A DNA stretch of 64,000 nucleotides from UBA9676 sp036005525 (GTDB taxonomy: Bacteria; Actinomycetota; Actinomycetes; Streptosporangiales; Streptosporangiaceae). The stretch is taken from contig DASYQM010000332.1 in NCBI GenBank assembly GCA_036005525.1, forward strand, positions 44,467 to 108,466, given 5' to 3'. Each line of letters opens with the position of its first letter. Position 1 is the stretch's first letter. The translations under genes were made by a program, and so were the position numbers. Under the pieces are notes generated by a model. The model saw only the letters and a program-made list of their open reading frames with translations, did not search any database and was not told where the DNA came from. Below, one piece after another: positions 32,984-42,455 of the stretch.

Positions 32984-34024
32984 TCACAAAATGCCCCGCC
33001 TGCCACATCCACAGCGATCATGTGGCTCCCATGTCCGCCGTCGCCACTGCCAATCTGGAAGGACGAGCTCCAGCGTGCCGTTGGTCACAGCACTGGCCGA
33101 TGCAGGCCGGTCGACGAAGGCGAGCGTCTGCGCGGCGGCCTGGGCGGCGACGGCTGCCGCCAGCACGGTGTCGCAGGCGGGTGGCTCCGCGCCGCCGCAG
33201 GTGAGCTGGGCGAGGATGAGCGGCCAGGCGGGGTCGCGTTCGGCCCGGGTCAGATCGAGGCATCGCAGGCATGCGGTGTCCCCCGGCAGAACCAGCGGTC
33301 CGACCACGCCGATGGCCTCGCTGGCCGCCGCAGCGAGGTGCGGGACGTTGTCCCGTTTGAGTGCCTCAGGCAGCTCGCGGCGGTAGGTGTCAGCGAGGAT
33401 CACGAGGTCGGGGCGGTGGCTGGTCTTGGCCGGGACGGACCTAGCGGTGGGCGGCAGAGAACCGGCGGGCGGCGAAGGGCCGATGAGCGGGGGAGCAGCA
33501 GGGCCCGGCCCAGCGCCGGGCGGCCGACCGGTACTGATCACCATCCCGATGCCAGAGGCGGCGAGCATACTGGCGACGCATAAGCCGATCCGGCTCAGGC
33601 CTTCCACGCGTACGCACGCACCCTGGCGCCGGGCCAGAATCCGGGCCCCGCCGTCGCCATCGCCGTGTGCCAGGGCCGCTGTGGCCAGTTCCGGTGCCAG
33701 CCGGGTGCGCAGTCCGTGCGGCATCGCGCGGAAGGCGCTGCCCGGGAAGTCGTGCAGGGCGCCCCCCGCCGCGAGCAGGGTGATGATCCGGTCCGCCACC
33801 TCCGCGGAAATACCGAACTCGCCGGCTGCGGCCAGGACCTGGGCGAGGTCGCGGCTGCCGTCAAGGAGGCTGAGCAGTACTGCCGCCTCGCGCATTCCGG
33901 TCAAAGCGATGGCCCGGCGAGGGTCGACGCCGATCTGGACGGTGTCGCGGTTGCGCCAGACAGCAAGTAAGCCCGGCTTGAGGGCGGGTCTCATGCGGTC
34001 AATCGTGGCGCGGCGCTCTGACAT
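32984..34024 (-). CDS. ThiF/E1-like protein resembling TOMM leader-binding proteins
   Basis: 346 residues. The N-terminal roughly 95 residues look like a winged-helix peptide-binding domain (AIALTGMREAAVLLSLLDGS, ADRIITLLAAGGALHDF). The C-terminal half is an E1/ThiF-type Rossmann fold with a degenerate nucleotide loop (VEGLSRIGLCVASMLAASGI) and a zinc-site pair CLRC ... CGCG. This architecture is that of TOMM precursor leader-binding proteins in azol(in)e peptide clusters, but no cyclodehydratase or precursor gene is adjacent. Position matches mycobacterial Rv3196 as I recall. Start uncertain: ATG at 34024 or 33994; neither has a strong RBS. It follows the DUF2342 gene by about 590 bp. Confidence 0.7.
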   Translation of the reverse strand: MSERRATIDRMRPALKPGLLAVWRNRDTVQIGVDPRRAIALTGMREAAVLLSLLDGSRDLAQVLAAAGEFGISAEVADRIITLLAAGGALHDFPGSAFRAMPHGLRTRLAPELATAALAHGDGDGGARILARRQGACVRVEGLSRIGLCVASMLAASGIGMVISTGRPPGAGPGPAAPPLIGPSPPAGSLPPTARSVPAKTSHRPDLVILADTYRRELPEALKRDNVPHLAAAASEAIGVVGPLVLPGDTACLRCLDLTRAERDPAWPLILAQLTCGGAEPPACDTVLAAAVAAQAAAQTLAFVDRPASASAVTNGTLELVLPDWQWRRRTWEPHDRCGCGRRGIL

Positions 34025-34617
34025 TCTCGACGGCGTTGTGCCGCGCTGACCCAGGACGCGGTGTGGCGGCTGGTGCGCGTGAGCCGGGGAATGGCGGCGG
34101 CTGTCAGCTTGCCGTCGGCAACTGGCCGAGACCATTTGGGCGGGAACTTGCCGGAGCAATTGCCAGGGTCAGCTTCAGCGAAGGAAACGATGACAGGCGA
34201 TGGATGGGCTCCCCGGGCGGAACCAGCCAGCCCGATGCCGGCGGTTCCGTTGCTGGCTGAACGCCCCCTTCCCCGGAAGTGACGGCAGCCTGCGACCCGG
34301 GGACACCTGCTTGCGACGTTATGCGGGGCCGTGGGCCGCGGTCAAACAGCCCGGTGGACAACATTGTGGATAGCCTGGGGAGAACGCCGAGTTTCCCTGT
34401 GGATTCCTACGGGAAAGGCTTGTGAATTCCGGGGATTGGTCGCGAGAAGGGGCTCCAGAACTGGGGCGCTTCCATCCACCGGCTGTGGAAACAGATTTAT
34501 GCGGCCGAAGCGCCCTCGCACCCCGGGTGGGGCGTCCGGTCACCGGGCGTCCCGGCCGCCGGGCGGTCACGTCACCAGCAGGCTCGGCTACCTAGGGTGG
34601 TTCGCCCGCCGTCCCGC
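34025..34617. other. Intergenic stretch with clustered DnaA-box-like motifs
   Basis: 593 bp with no credible gene. Between 34354 and 34492 are GTGGACAAC (complement of GTTGTCCAC), TTGTGGATA, TGTGGATTC and TGTGGAAAC, each close to the DnaA box TTGTCCACA/TGTGGATAA. The region also holds the promoter of the downstream ThiF-like gene. Confidence 0.35.
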
Positions 34618-36057
34618 TCAGCCCGAGGTCCCGCCCGGCGCCTCGTCTTCGGGAGGCGCGCCACCGGGCCCGGGGCCACCCGGCGGGTTCTCGCCGGGGG
34701 ATCCTTCGCCCCCCGCGGCGCCGGCCGTCTCATCGAGTGCGGACATATCCAGTTCCGGCCGGCCGTGGACGAAACCATCCGGGTCGTCGAAGTCCTCGGC
34801 GGTGGGCAGCAGGTCCGGGTGCGCCCACACGGCGTCCCGCCCGGCGATGCCCCTGACATCGGTCAGCCGGCGCCAGATCAGGGCCGCCTCACGCAGCTTG
34901 CGGGGCCGCAGTTCGAGGCCGACCAGGGTCGCGAAGGTGCGCTCGGCAGGGCCGCCGGTGGCCCGCCGCCGCCTGCTCGCCTCGGCGAGCGCGGTGGCGT
35001 GCGGAAGCCGGTTCCCCGCGGCCTCGTCGACGACCGTCGTCACCCAGCCTTCGACGAGCGCGAGGGCGGTCTCCAGCCGGGAAAGGGCGGCCTTCTGCTG
35101 CGGGGTGTCTTCCGGCTGGAACAGGGCAGCCCCGGAGAGTGCCTCCTGCAGAGCCTCCGGGTTGGCCGGATCGATCTGCGGCATGGCCTCACGCAGCCGC
35201 GAGGCATCCACCGTGATGCCCCGCGCATATTCCTCAACCGCGTTGAGCAGATGAGCCCGGAGCCAGGGCACGTGGGCGAACAGCCGGTGATGTGCCGCTT
35301 CCCGGAGAGCGAGGAAGAGCCTCACCTCATCCGCATCGACCGACAGTCCCTCGCCGAATCCGGCCACACCCGCCGGGAGGAGCGCGGCCGTGCCCTCGGG
35401 CCCCAACGGCAGGCCCACGTCGGTCGAGCTCACGACCTCACGTGCGAGCGCGCCAATGGCCGCGCCCGTCTGCGAGCCGACCATCATCCCGCCGATGCGG
35501 CGCATCATCGCACCGAGACCGCTCAGGCCACCCCCCATGGCCTGCAAGGCCGTGCTCAGTTCCTCGGGCAGTCCCGCGCCGAGTTCGCCGGGGGAGTCGG
35601 AGAGCATCCCGCTCATCGCCTCGACCGCCTTCTCGGCGATCGGGTCGCAGAGCTTGGACCACACCGGCAGCGTGGCCTCCACCCATTCCGAACGGCTCCA
35701 CGCCTGCACCTGGCGGACACCGCTGGAGAAGTTGGTGACTTCATCGAGCCACAGGTCAGCCAGCCTGACCGCTTCGGTGATCTTGCTGCGGTCCGCGTCC
35801 AGTACGCTCGGGTCGCCCTCGGCAGCCAGCGCATGGCGCGCTACGTTCTTGGCGAGATCCCAGTTCACCGGCCCGCCCTGCCAGGACATCAGGTCGGCGA
35901 ACTGACGCAGGGCGTCCGCGAACTGCTGCGGATCCCCGAGAGGACCGAAGGGGCCACCCTCTTCCGGCGGGCCGCCGGAAGAACCAGAACCACCAGACCC
36001 GCCAGAACCCCTGCCCTGGCCACCGGGCAGGCCGAAGCCAAAGGGAGGATCAGCCAT
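34618..36057 (-). CDS. Zinc-dependent metalloprotease-family protein (DUF2342)
   Basis: 479 residues. A Gly/Ser-rich N-terminus precedes the family core: FADLMSWQGGPVNWDLAKNV, VRLADLWLDEVTNF, GGMMVGSQTGAAIGALAREV and the metal-site-like LALREAAHHRLFAHVPWLRA. The C-terminus is Pro/Gly-rich. Members are annotated as zinc-dependent metalloproteases or F420-associated hydrolases, but no biochemical role is established. Its location next to the PDZ-Lon and ABC1 genes matches mycobacterial Rv3195. It is divergent from the SDR gene, 64 bp between starts. Confidence 0.83.
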   Translation of the reverse strand: MADPPFGFGLPGGQGRGSGGSGGSGSSGGPPEEGGPFGPLGDPQQFADALRQFADLMSWQGGPVNWDLAKNVARHALAAEGDPSVLDADRSKITEAVRLADLWLDEVTNFSSGVRQVQAWSRSEWVEATLPVWSKLCDPIAEKAVEAMSGMLSDSPGELGAGLPEELSTALQAMGGGLSGLGAMMRRIGGMMVGSQTGAAIGALAREVVSSTDVGLPLGPEGTAALLPAGVAGFGEGLSVDADEVRLFLALREAAHHRLFAHVPWLRAHLLNAVEEYARGITVDASRLREAMPQIDPANPEALQEALSGAALFQPEDTPQQKAALSRLETALALVEGWVTTVVDEAAGNRLPHATALAEASRRRRATGGPAERTFATLVGLELRPRKLREAALIWRRLTDVRGIAGRDAVWAHPDLLPTAEDFDDPDGFVHGRPELDMSALDETAGAAGGEGSPGENPPGGPGPGGAPPEDEAPGGTSG

Positions 36058-36121
36058 CTGGGTGGCCTCTCAGGCAGGATGGAACGGTCATGCAAACCAC
36101 GTTATCCCGGGAGCAGCACCC

Positions 36122-37543
36122 GTGAGCACCGCACCAGCCGAGGTTCGCCGTGGGCGCACCGGGGAGGGCCGCCCATCCGGCCATGATGATCGCGGCGCGG
36201 ACGCCGCCGGGCAGCTCCGGCGCGCCGGGTCCGGTGGGGGCGCGGACGGCCGGTGCGGCGCCGGGTCCAGCCCAAGCGCACGCGGCCAGCGCGACGCCGG
36301 GTCCGGTGCGGCAGGGGGGGCGCAAACTCCGGGGGGCCGCGGCACGACCGCGGCGGGCAAGCCGCCTGCCTCCGGACAGTCCCCCTCCGCACGATCAGCC
36401 TCTGCACGATCAGCCTCTGCACGGTCGGCCACCGCGCCGTCGGACACCCTTAGGCCGGTCGCCACTCCGCCAGCTAGCGGGCACCCGGTGGCGGGGCCAG
36501 GGCCGGTGGTGGCGGTCACCGGGGCCGCTCACGGGCTGGGCCACGCGCTGGCGGTCAGGCTCGCCGCCTCGGCCAGGGTAGGCCGGGTGGTCGCGATCGA
36601 CGACCACCGTGGCGACGTAGCGGGAGTGACCTGGCGGCTGGCGGATGTCCGCGACCCGGCGCTGGCCGGGCGCCTGACCGGCGTGGACGTCCTCGTGCAC
36701 ACCGACGTCGACCTGGGGGACTCCGACTACCGCGCCCGGCGGGCGTTCAACGTCCGTGCCGCGCAGACCGTGCTCACCGCCGCGGCGGCCGGGCGTGTCG
36801 CCAGCGTGATCCTGGTGACCAGTGCGATGGTCTACGGCGCTCGGCCGGACAACCCAGTGCCCCTGGCGGAGACGGCACCCCTCGCCGCCGACACCGACGG
36901 AAGCGTGGCTGGTGATCTTCTGGAGATCGAGCATCTGGCGGAGCGGTCCCCCCGCACCCACCCCGGCGTGACGGTCGCCGTGGTGCGGCCTGCCGCGCTC
37001 GTCGGCGATGGGATCGACACGCTGGTGGCGAGGCATTTCGAGGCAGCCCGGCTGCTGACGGTCAAGGGCTGCGCGCCGCGCTGGCAGTTCTGCCACGTCG
37101 ATGACCTCGCTTCCGCGCTCGAGTTGGCCGTGGCCGGGGATGTGACAGGGAACTTCGCCGTCGGCTGCGACGGCTGGCTGGAGCAGGAGGAGGTGGAGGA
37201 GATCAGCGGCTTGCGCCGGATGGAACTGCCGGCCGCACTGACCCTCGGCACCGCGCAGCGGCTCCAGCGGATCGGGATCGCCCCCGCTCCCATCAACGAT
37301 CTGCGGTACCTGGTCTACCCGTGGGTGGTGGACTGCCGGACACTGCGCGAGGCGGGCTGGCGCCCGACCCACGACAATGCGGCTGTCCTGCGGGCCCTCA
37401 TGGACGCCAAGGCACTGCACCGCGCGGCGGCGCGCCGCATCCCGCGCAAGGAAGCGACCATCACCGCGGCCGGGGCGACCGTCGCGGTCATCGGCACCGC
37501 TGCGATCGTGCGCGCCGCTCGCCGCCGCAGGCGCGGCAGCTAG
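36122..37543 (+). CDS. NAD-dependent epimerase/dehydratase-like SDR with disordered N-terminus
   Basis: 473 residues. Residues 1-120 are Gly/Ala/Ser-rich with a short tandem repeat (SARSASARSASARSAT) from repeated DNA at 36385-36430. The Rossmann domain starts at about 124 with VAVTGAAHGLGHALAVRLA, then DVLVHTDVDLG and the VTSAMVYGARPDN block (YxxxK-type Ser/Tyr region with an incomplete active site: the Lys is not obvious). The C-terminus ends in an Ala-rich hydrophobic segment (AAGATVAVIGTAAIVRAA) and Arg-rich tail, perhaps a membrane anchor. The GTG at 36122 has GGGAG upstream. The substrate is unknown; extended-SDR proteins often act on nucleotide sugars. Confidence 0.75.
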   Translation: MSTAPAEVRRGRTGEGRPSGHDDRGADAAGQLRRAGSGGGADGRCGAGSSPSARGQRDAGSGAAGGAQTPGGRGTTAAGKPPASGQSPSARSASARSASARSATAPSDTLRPVATPPASGHPVAGPGPVVAVTGAAHGLGHALAVRLAASARVGRVVAIDDHRGDVAGVTWRLADVRDPALAGRLTGVDVLVHTDVDLGDSDYRARRAFNVRAAQTVLTAAAAGRVASVILVTSAMVYGARPDNPVPLAETAPLAADTDGSVAGDLLEIEHLAERSPRTHPGVTVAVVRPAALVGDGIDTLVARHFEAARLLTVKGCAPRWQFCHVDDLASALELAVAGDVTGNFAVGCDGWLEQEEVEEISGLRRMELPAALTLGTAQRLQRIGIAPAPINDLRYLVYPWVVDCRTLREAGWRPTHDNAAVLRALMDAKALHRAAARRIPRKEATITAAGATVAVIGTAAIVRAARRRRRGS

Positions 37544-37655
37544 GACCTCCGCCCCTGTGGCTGGGCCAGTGGCACGGCGGTGGCGGTGGGAGCTGGTCAG
37601 GGAGTCCCTGGGCGGCGCGTCCGCTGTATGGGCGTGAGACGGGTACCTTTGCTCC

Positions 37656-38078
37656 GTGAACGTGGTCAGGCTCGCCGAGTTGCGGGACACGCCGCTGTCG
37701 GTGGACGAGGTGCTGGCCGCCGTCGCCGATCCCGGGGCGGGCGGCATCGCGCTGTTCGTGGGCACGGTCCGCGACCATGACGCGACCAGGGAAGTTACCA
37801 GGCTGTCCTACAGCGCGCACCCGTCCGCGGCTGCCGGGCTGCGGACCGTGGCCGAAAAGGTGGCAGCGGACTTCGACGTCCGGGCCATGGCCGCGGTGCA
37901 CAGGGTCGGAGACCTGGACGTCGGTGATCTCGCCGTGGTGGTGGCCGTCGCCTGCCCGCACCGCGGCGAGGCGTTCCGGGCCTGCCGCACCCTGATCGAC
38001 AACCTGAAGCATGACGTGCCGATCTGGAAGCACCAGCGGTTCGGGGACGGCACGAGCGAATGGGTGAACAGTGCCTAG
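37656..38078 (+). CDS. moaE: Molybdopterin synthase catalytic subunit
   Basis: MoaE converts precursor Z (cPMP) to molybdopterin with sulfur from MoaD. The 140-residue protein shows GGIALFVGTVRDHD, VHRVGDLDVGDLAVVVAVAC, HRGEAFRACRTLIDNLKHDV and PIWKHQRF with the two conserved catalytic lysines. No moaD is adjacent. The GTG start is used; its stop overlaps the PDZ-Lon start by 8 bases, suggesting translational coupling. Confidence 0.93.
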   Translation: MNVVRLAELRDTPLSVDEVLAAVADPGAGGIALFVGTVRDHDATREVTRLSYSAHPSAAAGLRTVAEKVAADFDVRAMAAVHRVGDLDVGDLAVVVAVACPHRGEAFRACRTLIDNLKHDVPIWKHQRFGDGTSEWVNSA

Positions 38079-39135
38079 CCTGCGGACGGCCTCCCGCCGT
38101 CAGCTGACCTTGTTCATCGCGGTCTCCGGGGTGCTGGTCGCCGCGGTGGCGGCGGTGATCCTGCCGGTTCCCTATGTGATCTTGAGCCCCGGGCCCACCC
38201 TCAACACCATAGGCAAGGGCCCGGCCGGCCGGTCGCTGATCCAGATCGCCGGCCACGCGACGTACCCGACCGCCGGCCACCTGAACCTGGTCACGGTGTC
38301 CTTCCAGGGCGGTCCCTCGGACTCGCTCAATGTCTTCGCCGCCCTCCGGGCCTGGCTGACGCCGCACGAGGCGGTAGTGCCGGAACAGGAACTGTTCGGC
38401 CCCGGCCAGACGCAGCAGGAGGTGGTCAAGCAGGACACGCAGCAGATGGCAAGCTCGCAGCAGACGGCCACCGCGGCCGCGCTGTGCGCGCTGGGGATCA
38501 ACTTCAAGACGGTGGACACCATCGTCACGGTCGGGAAGGGGTTTCCCGCGGCCGGCGTGCTGCGGCGGGGTGATGTCATCACGGCGGTAGACGGCAAGCC
38601 GGTCACCTGCAAGATGACCTCGGCGCCGATGATCCGCGCCCGCCCGCCGGGCGCCCCGGTCACCCTCACCATCGCCCGGACCGTGGGCGGCCATCGGGTC
38701 ACCAAGGTGGTCCACCTGAAGACGCGCGCTACCGGAGGCCGCGCCGTGGTCGGTGTCTCCGTCTCGGAGAGCTACGTGTTCCCCTTCCGGGTCAAGATCA
38801 GGGTGGGCGACATCGGCGGCCCGAGCGCCGGCCTCATGTTCGCGCTCGGCATCGTGGACAAGCTGACCCCGGGGAACCTGACCGCCGGCAAGTTCGTTGC
38901 CGGCACAGGCGAAATCTCCGCGAACGGCACGGTCAGCCCTATCGGCGGCATCCAGCAGAAGATGGTCGGGGCGCGACAGGACGGCGCGACCGTCTTTCTG
39001 ACCCCGGCTGCCAACTGCGCGGATACGTCCGGAGCCGTTCCACGGGGGATGCGCCTGGTCAAGGTGAGCACCCTGGCCGGTGCCATGAGCGCGCTGAAGG
39101 CACTCGCGGCGGGCCGGAGTGTCCCGTCCTGCTGA
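38071..39135 (+). CDS. Membrane-anchored PDZ domain Lon-like serine protease
   Basis: 354 residues: one N-terminal membrane span (LFIAVSGVLVAAVAAVILPV), a PDZ domain (about 145-225) with VGKGFPAAGVLRRGDVITAV, and a Lon proteolytic domain (about 235-345). The catalytic Ser252 is in DIGGPSAGLMFALG and Lys297 in GGIQQKMVGA, 45 residues apart as in Lon dyads. The active site should face outside. The GTG start overlaps moaE. Synteny with the UPF0182 gene matches mycobacterial Rv3194c-Rv3193c. Confidence 0.9.
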   Translation: MPSLRTASRRQLTLFIAVSGVLVAAVAAVILPVPYVILSPGPTLNTIGKGPAGRSLIQIAGHATYPTAGHLNLVTVSFQGGPSDSLNVFAALRAWLTPHEAVVPEQELFGPGQTQQEVVKQDTQQMASSQQTATAAALCALGINFKTVDTIVTVGKGFPAAGVLRRGDVITAVDGKPVTCKMTSAPMIRARPPGAPVTLTIARTVGGHRVTKVVHLKTRATGGRAVVGVSVSESYVFPFRVKIRVGDIGGPSAGLMFALGIVDKLTPGNLTAGKFVAGTGEISANGTVSPIGGIQQKMVGARQDGATVFLTPAANCADTSGAVPRGMRLVKVSTLAGAMSALKALAAGRSVPSC

Positions 39136-39274
39136 GGGATGGGCGGCAAGGCCGTCCCCCGGGAAGGCATGGCATGATCGCGGTAGATTGGCGCCCCACG
39201 AACTGCCGCTCCCGCTGCGACCAGGCTGCCCGCCAGATGGCCGCGCCGGGGCGCCCTGACATGAGGGGGACCGG

Positions 39275-42241
39275 TTGAGCTTCCGGCCGTCCGGGCCTGC
39301 GCGCCCGCCCGACACCAGGGTGGCGCTCAAGCTTCCCCGCTGGCCCCGGAGCCTGGTGCCGGTCCTGGCCGGGCTGATCGCCCTCGTGGTGCTTCTCGTC
39401 ATCGTCTCCGGGATATGGACGGATTTCCTGTGGTACCGCTCGGTCCACTACGGGTCGGTCTTCGGCGTCACCTACGGCACCCGGTGGGCGCTCTTCTTCG
39501 TCGGCGGGATCTTCATGGCCCTGGTGACCGGCCTCAACGCCGTTGTCGCCTACCGGCTCCGGCCGGCCTACCGCCCGGTCGCGTCGCAGCGGCCCGGGGT
39601 CGAGACCTACCGGCTGGCCGTCGACCCGCACCGGCGGCTCCTGCTCGGGATCGTGCTCGGCCTCATCGGCCTCATTACCGGCATCAGCACCGCAGGTGCC
39701 TGGCGGACGTGGCTCTTGTTCATCAACCAGGTTCCGTTCGGCCAGAAAGACCCTCAGTTCCACCTGGACATCTCGTTCTTCGTCTTCACCTATCCGTTCA
39801 TCCGGCTGGTGATCGGCTACCTGTTCGCCGCCGTTCTGCTGTCGCTGGCGATAGCGCTGGGGGTGCACGGGCTCTATGGTGGGCTCCGGCTGCAGGGCCG
39901 GCGGGTGCGGGCGACCATGGGCGCCCAGACGCAGCTGTTCATCCTCCTGGGGGCGTTCGTCCTGCTCAAGGGGGTGGCCTACTGGTTCGACCGCTACGGC
40001 ATCGACTTCTCCCAGCGCGGGACGGTGACGACCGGAGCGTCCTATACCGACGTCAACGCGGTCCTGCCGGCCAAGACGGTGCTTGCGGTCATCGCGATAC
40101 TGTGCGCGGTGCTGTTCTTCGCCGGCGCGGTCCGGCACAGCGCGATGCTGCCCGCCGTCGGGTTCGGCCTGCTGGTGCTGTCGGCGATCCTCATCGGCGG
40201 GGTCTACCCAGCGATCATCCAGCAGTTCGTGGTCAAGCCGAACGAGCTGGCGAAGGAATCCAAGTACATCTCCAGGGAGATCAAGGAAACCCGGGGCGCC
40301 TACAACGTCGGCGGCGCGCGGGTGATCCCGTATCCCGGCTCCCCGGTGGTGCCGCCCAGCCAGCTCGCGGGGCGGGTGACGAGCCTGCCCGGCCTGCGGC
40401 TGATGGACCCCGCCGTGCTGCCGCGGACGTTCGAGCAGCTCCAGCAGGTCAAGGGCTTTTACCAGTTCCCGGACATGCTGTCGGTGGACCGCTACCAGCT
40501 GCCCGGCGGCGGGCAGCTTCCCCAGGACCTGGTGGTGGCGGTCCGCGGGATGGGCGGACCCCCCCAGGGCCAGGGCAACTGGGTCAACACCCACCTGGTC
40601 TATACGCACGGCTTCGGGTTCGTGGCCGCCAAGGCGAACGCGGTCGGGCCCGGCGGCGACCCGGCGTTCGTGGAGAGCGACATCCCGCCGCACGGTCAGC
40701 TCGGCCCGTTCGAGCCGCGGGTGTACTTCGGCCAGCAGGAGAATCCCTACGCGATCGTCGGCGGGCCACCCAACCGGCCACCGGGGGTGGGGCAAGAGCT
40801 TGACTACCCGGTCGAGAGCGCGAGCGGCCAGGTGAACTACACCTATACAGGGACCGGCGGCGTGCCAGTGGGCTCCCCGCTGAATCGTTTCCTGTACGCG
40901 GTCAAGTTCCGCGAGCTGAACATCCTGCTGTCCGGCGCGATCAACAGCTACTCGAAGATCCTTTATGACCGCCAGCCGCTCGACCGGGTCGCCAAGGTGG
41001 CCCCGTTCCTGACGCTGGACGGCAACCCATACCCGGTGGTCGCCAACAACCGCATCCTGTGGGTCGTGGACGGCTACACGACGTCCAATCTCTATCCCTA
41101 CTCAGAACGCATCAGTATGCCGCAGGCCACCTCCACCAGCCAGGACCCCACCGGGGCGATCGCCGGGCAGACGACCGGCGAGATCAACTACCTGCGCAAC
41201 TCGGTCAAGGCAGTGGTGAACGCCTTCACGGGGGATGTCACCCTCTACCAGTGGGGACCCTCCGACCCACTGCTGCAAGCCTGGGAGAAGGCGTTCCCCG
41301 ATGTCATCAAGCCGCAGCGCGAGATCCCGGGCTACCTGCTGCCGCACCTGCGCTACCCGCAGGATCAGTTCGAAGTCCAGCGCCAGATCCTCGCCAAGTA
41401 CCACGTCCAGAACCCCCAGTCCTTCTACGGCGGGCAGAACTTCTGGACCGTGCCGAACGACCCCACCGGCGCCGACAGCGCGGGCACCCTGAATCAGCCG
41501 CCGTACTACCTGACCATGACCATGCCCGGCTACCACCAGCCGGCGTTCTCGCTGACGACCACGCTGGCGCAGAAGGCGCGGCCGAACCTGGCCGCCTACA
41601 TGGCGGTCGAGAGCAACCCGCAATCCGGTTACGGAGTGATAAGGATCCTCCAGCTGCCGCAGGCCGCCGCCATCCTGGGCCCCGAGCAGGTGCAGAACGC
41701 CTTCGAGTCCTTCACGAGCGCGTCCAAGGAACTCTCGCTGTTCCGGCAGGGCGGCTCGTCGGTGATCCCGGGGAATCTGATCGCCCTGCCGCTGGGCGGC
41801 GGCCTCCTGTACGAAGAGCCGATCTACATCCAGGCCGCCGGGGGCGCCAGCACGGGCTCCTACCCAACCCTGAGACGGGTGTTCGTGTACTTCGACGGCC
41901 AGGTCGGGTACGGCACGTCGCTGCAGAACGCGCTTGCACAGGTATTCACGGGCCTGCCGAGCGCCGGCCAGGGCGTTCCCAGCGGGCCGGGCAACACGGG
42001 CGCGGTCAGCGCTGCCGTCCGCAGGTTCCTGCAGCAGGCGCAGCAGGACTACGCGACGGCGCAGGCCGCCCTGCGGAGAGGCGACTTCGCCGCCTACGGC
42101 AAGGCCATCGCCAACATGAAGCAGGCGCTTGACAACGCGCAGCGGGCCGCCAGGACCGGATCAGGCGGTGCCCCGGGAGGCACCGCGTCGCCGTCGCCGT
42201 CACCGACCGCCCCCAGCCCCAGCCCGTCCCCGTCCGGCTAA
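39275..42241 (+). CDS. UPF0182-family large membrane protein
   Basis: 988 residues. The N-terminal third (about 25-335) has seven or so membrane spans (LVPVLAGLIALVVLLVIVSG onward). A large extracytoplasmic domain follows with family blocks DFLWYRSVHYGSVFGVTYGT, RVIPYPGSP-like sequence, FPDVIKPQREIPGYLLPHLR and DPTGADSAGTLNQPPYYLTM. The last 40 residues are Ser/Pro-rich. It starts at a TTG with AGGGGGA upstream. Function unknown. Follows the PDZ-Lon gene on the same strand by 139 bp, a conserved actinobacterial pair. Confidence 0.92.
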   Translation: MSFRPSGPARPPDTRVALKLPRWPRSLVPVLAGLIALVVLLVIVSGIWTDFLWYRSVHYGSVFGVTYGTRWALFFVGGIFMALVTGLNAVVAYRLRPAYRPVASQRPGVETYRLAVDPHRRLLLGIVLGLIGLITGISTAGAWRTWLLFINQVPFGQKDPQFHLDISFFVFTYPFIRLVIGYLFAAVLLSLAIALGVHGLYGGLRLQGRRVRATMGAQTQLFILLGAFVLLKGVAYWFDRYGIDFSQRGTVTTGASYTDVNAVLPAKTVLAVIAILCAVLFFAGAVRHSAMLPAVGFGLLVLSAILIGGVYPAIIQQFVVKPNELAKESKYISREIKETRGAYNVGGARVIPYPGSPVVPPSQLAGRVTSLPGLRLMDPAVLPRTFEQLQQVKGFYQFPDMLSVDRYQLPGGGQLPQDLVVAVRGMGGPPQGQGNWVNTHLVYTHGFGFVAAKANAVGPGGDPAFVESDIPPHGQLGPFEPRVYFGQQENPYAIVGGPPNRPPGVGQELDYPVESASGQVNYTYTGTGGVPVGSPLNRFLYAVKFRELNILLSGAINSYSKILYDRQPLDRVAKVAPFLTLDGNPYPVVANNRILWVVDGYTTSNLYPYSERISMPQATSTSQDPTGAIAGQTTGEINYLRNSVKAVVNAFTGDVTLYQWGPSDPLLQAWEKAFPDVIKPQREIPGYLLPHLRYPQDQFEVQRQILAKYHVQNPQSFYGGQNFWTVPNDPTGADSAGTLNQPPYYLTMTMPGYHQPAFSLTTTLAQKARPNLAAYMAVESNPQSGYGVIRILQLPQAAAILGPEQVQNAFESFTSASKELSLFRQGGSSVIPGNLIALPLGGGLLYEEPIYIQAAGGASTGSYPTLRRVFVYFDGQVGYGTSLQNALAQVFTGLPSAGQGVPSGPGNTGAVSAAVRRFLQQAQQDYATAQAALRRGDFAAYGKAIANMKQALDNAQRAARTGSGGAPGGTASPSPSPTAPSPSPSPSG

Positions 42242-42455
42242 CCGGGGCGGGCCGGTGGGCGTGCCGGTGCCCGCGGGCGCCCCCCGTGGGGCCCGGTTCG
42301 CCGGAGAACGGACTACTTCCGGGTAGTGCGGCGGTGCTCACGAGCAGCCCCGCGGAAGGCGTACGCTCGGTGGAGGGGACATCCATCAGGAATGCTGACG
42401 AGGGCAAGCATCCGCGTGCCCGGGCCGTGAGCCCGGGAAAGGAGCGAAACTGGCC

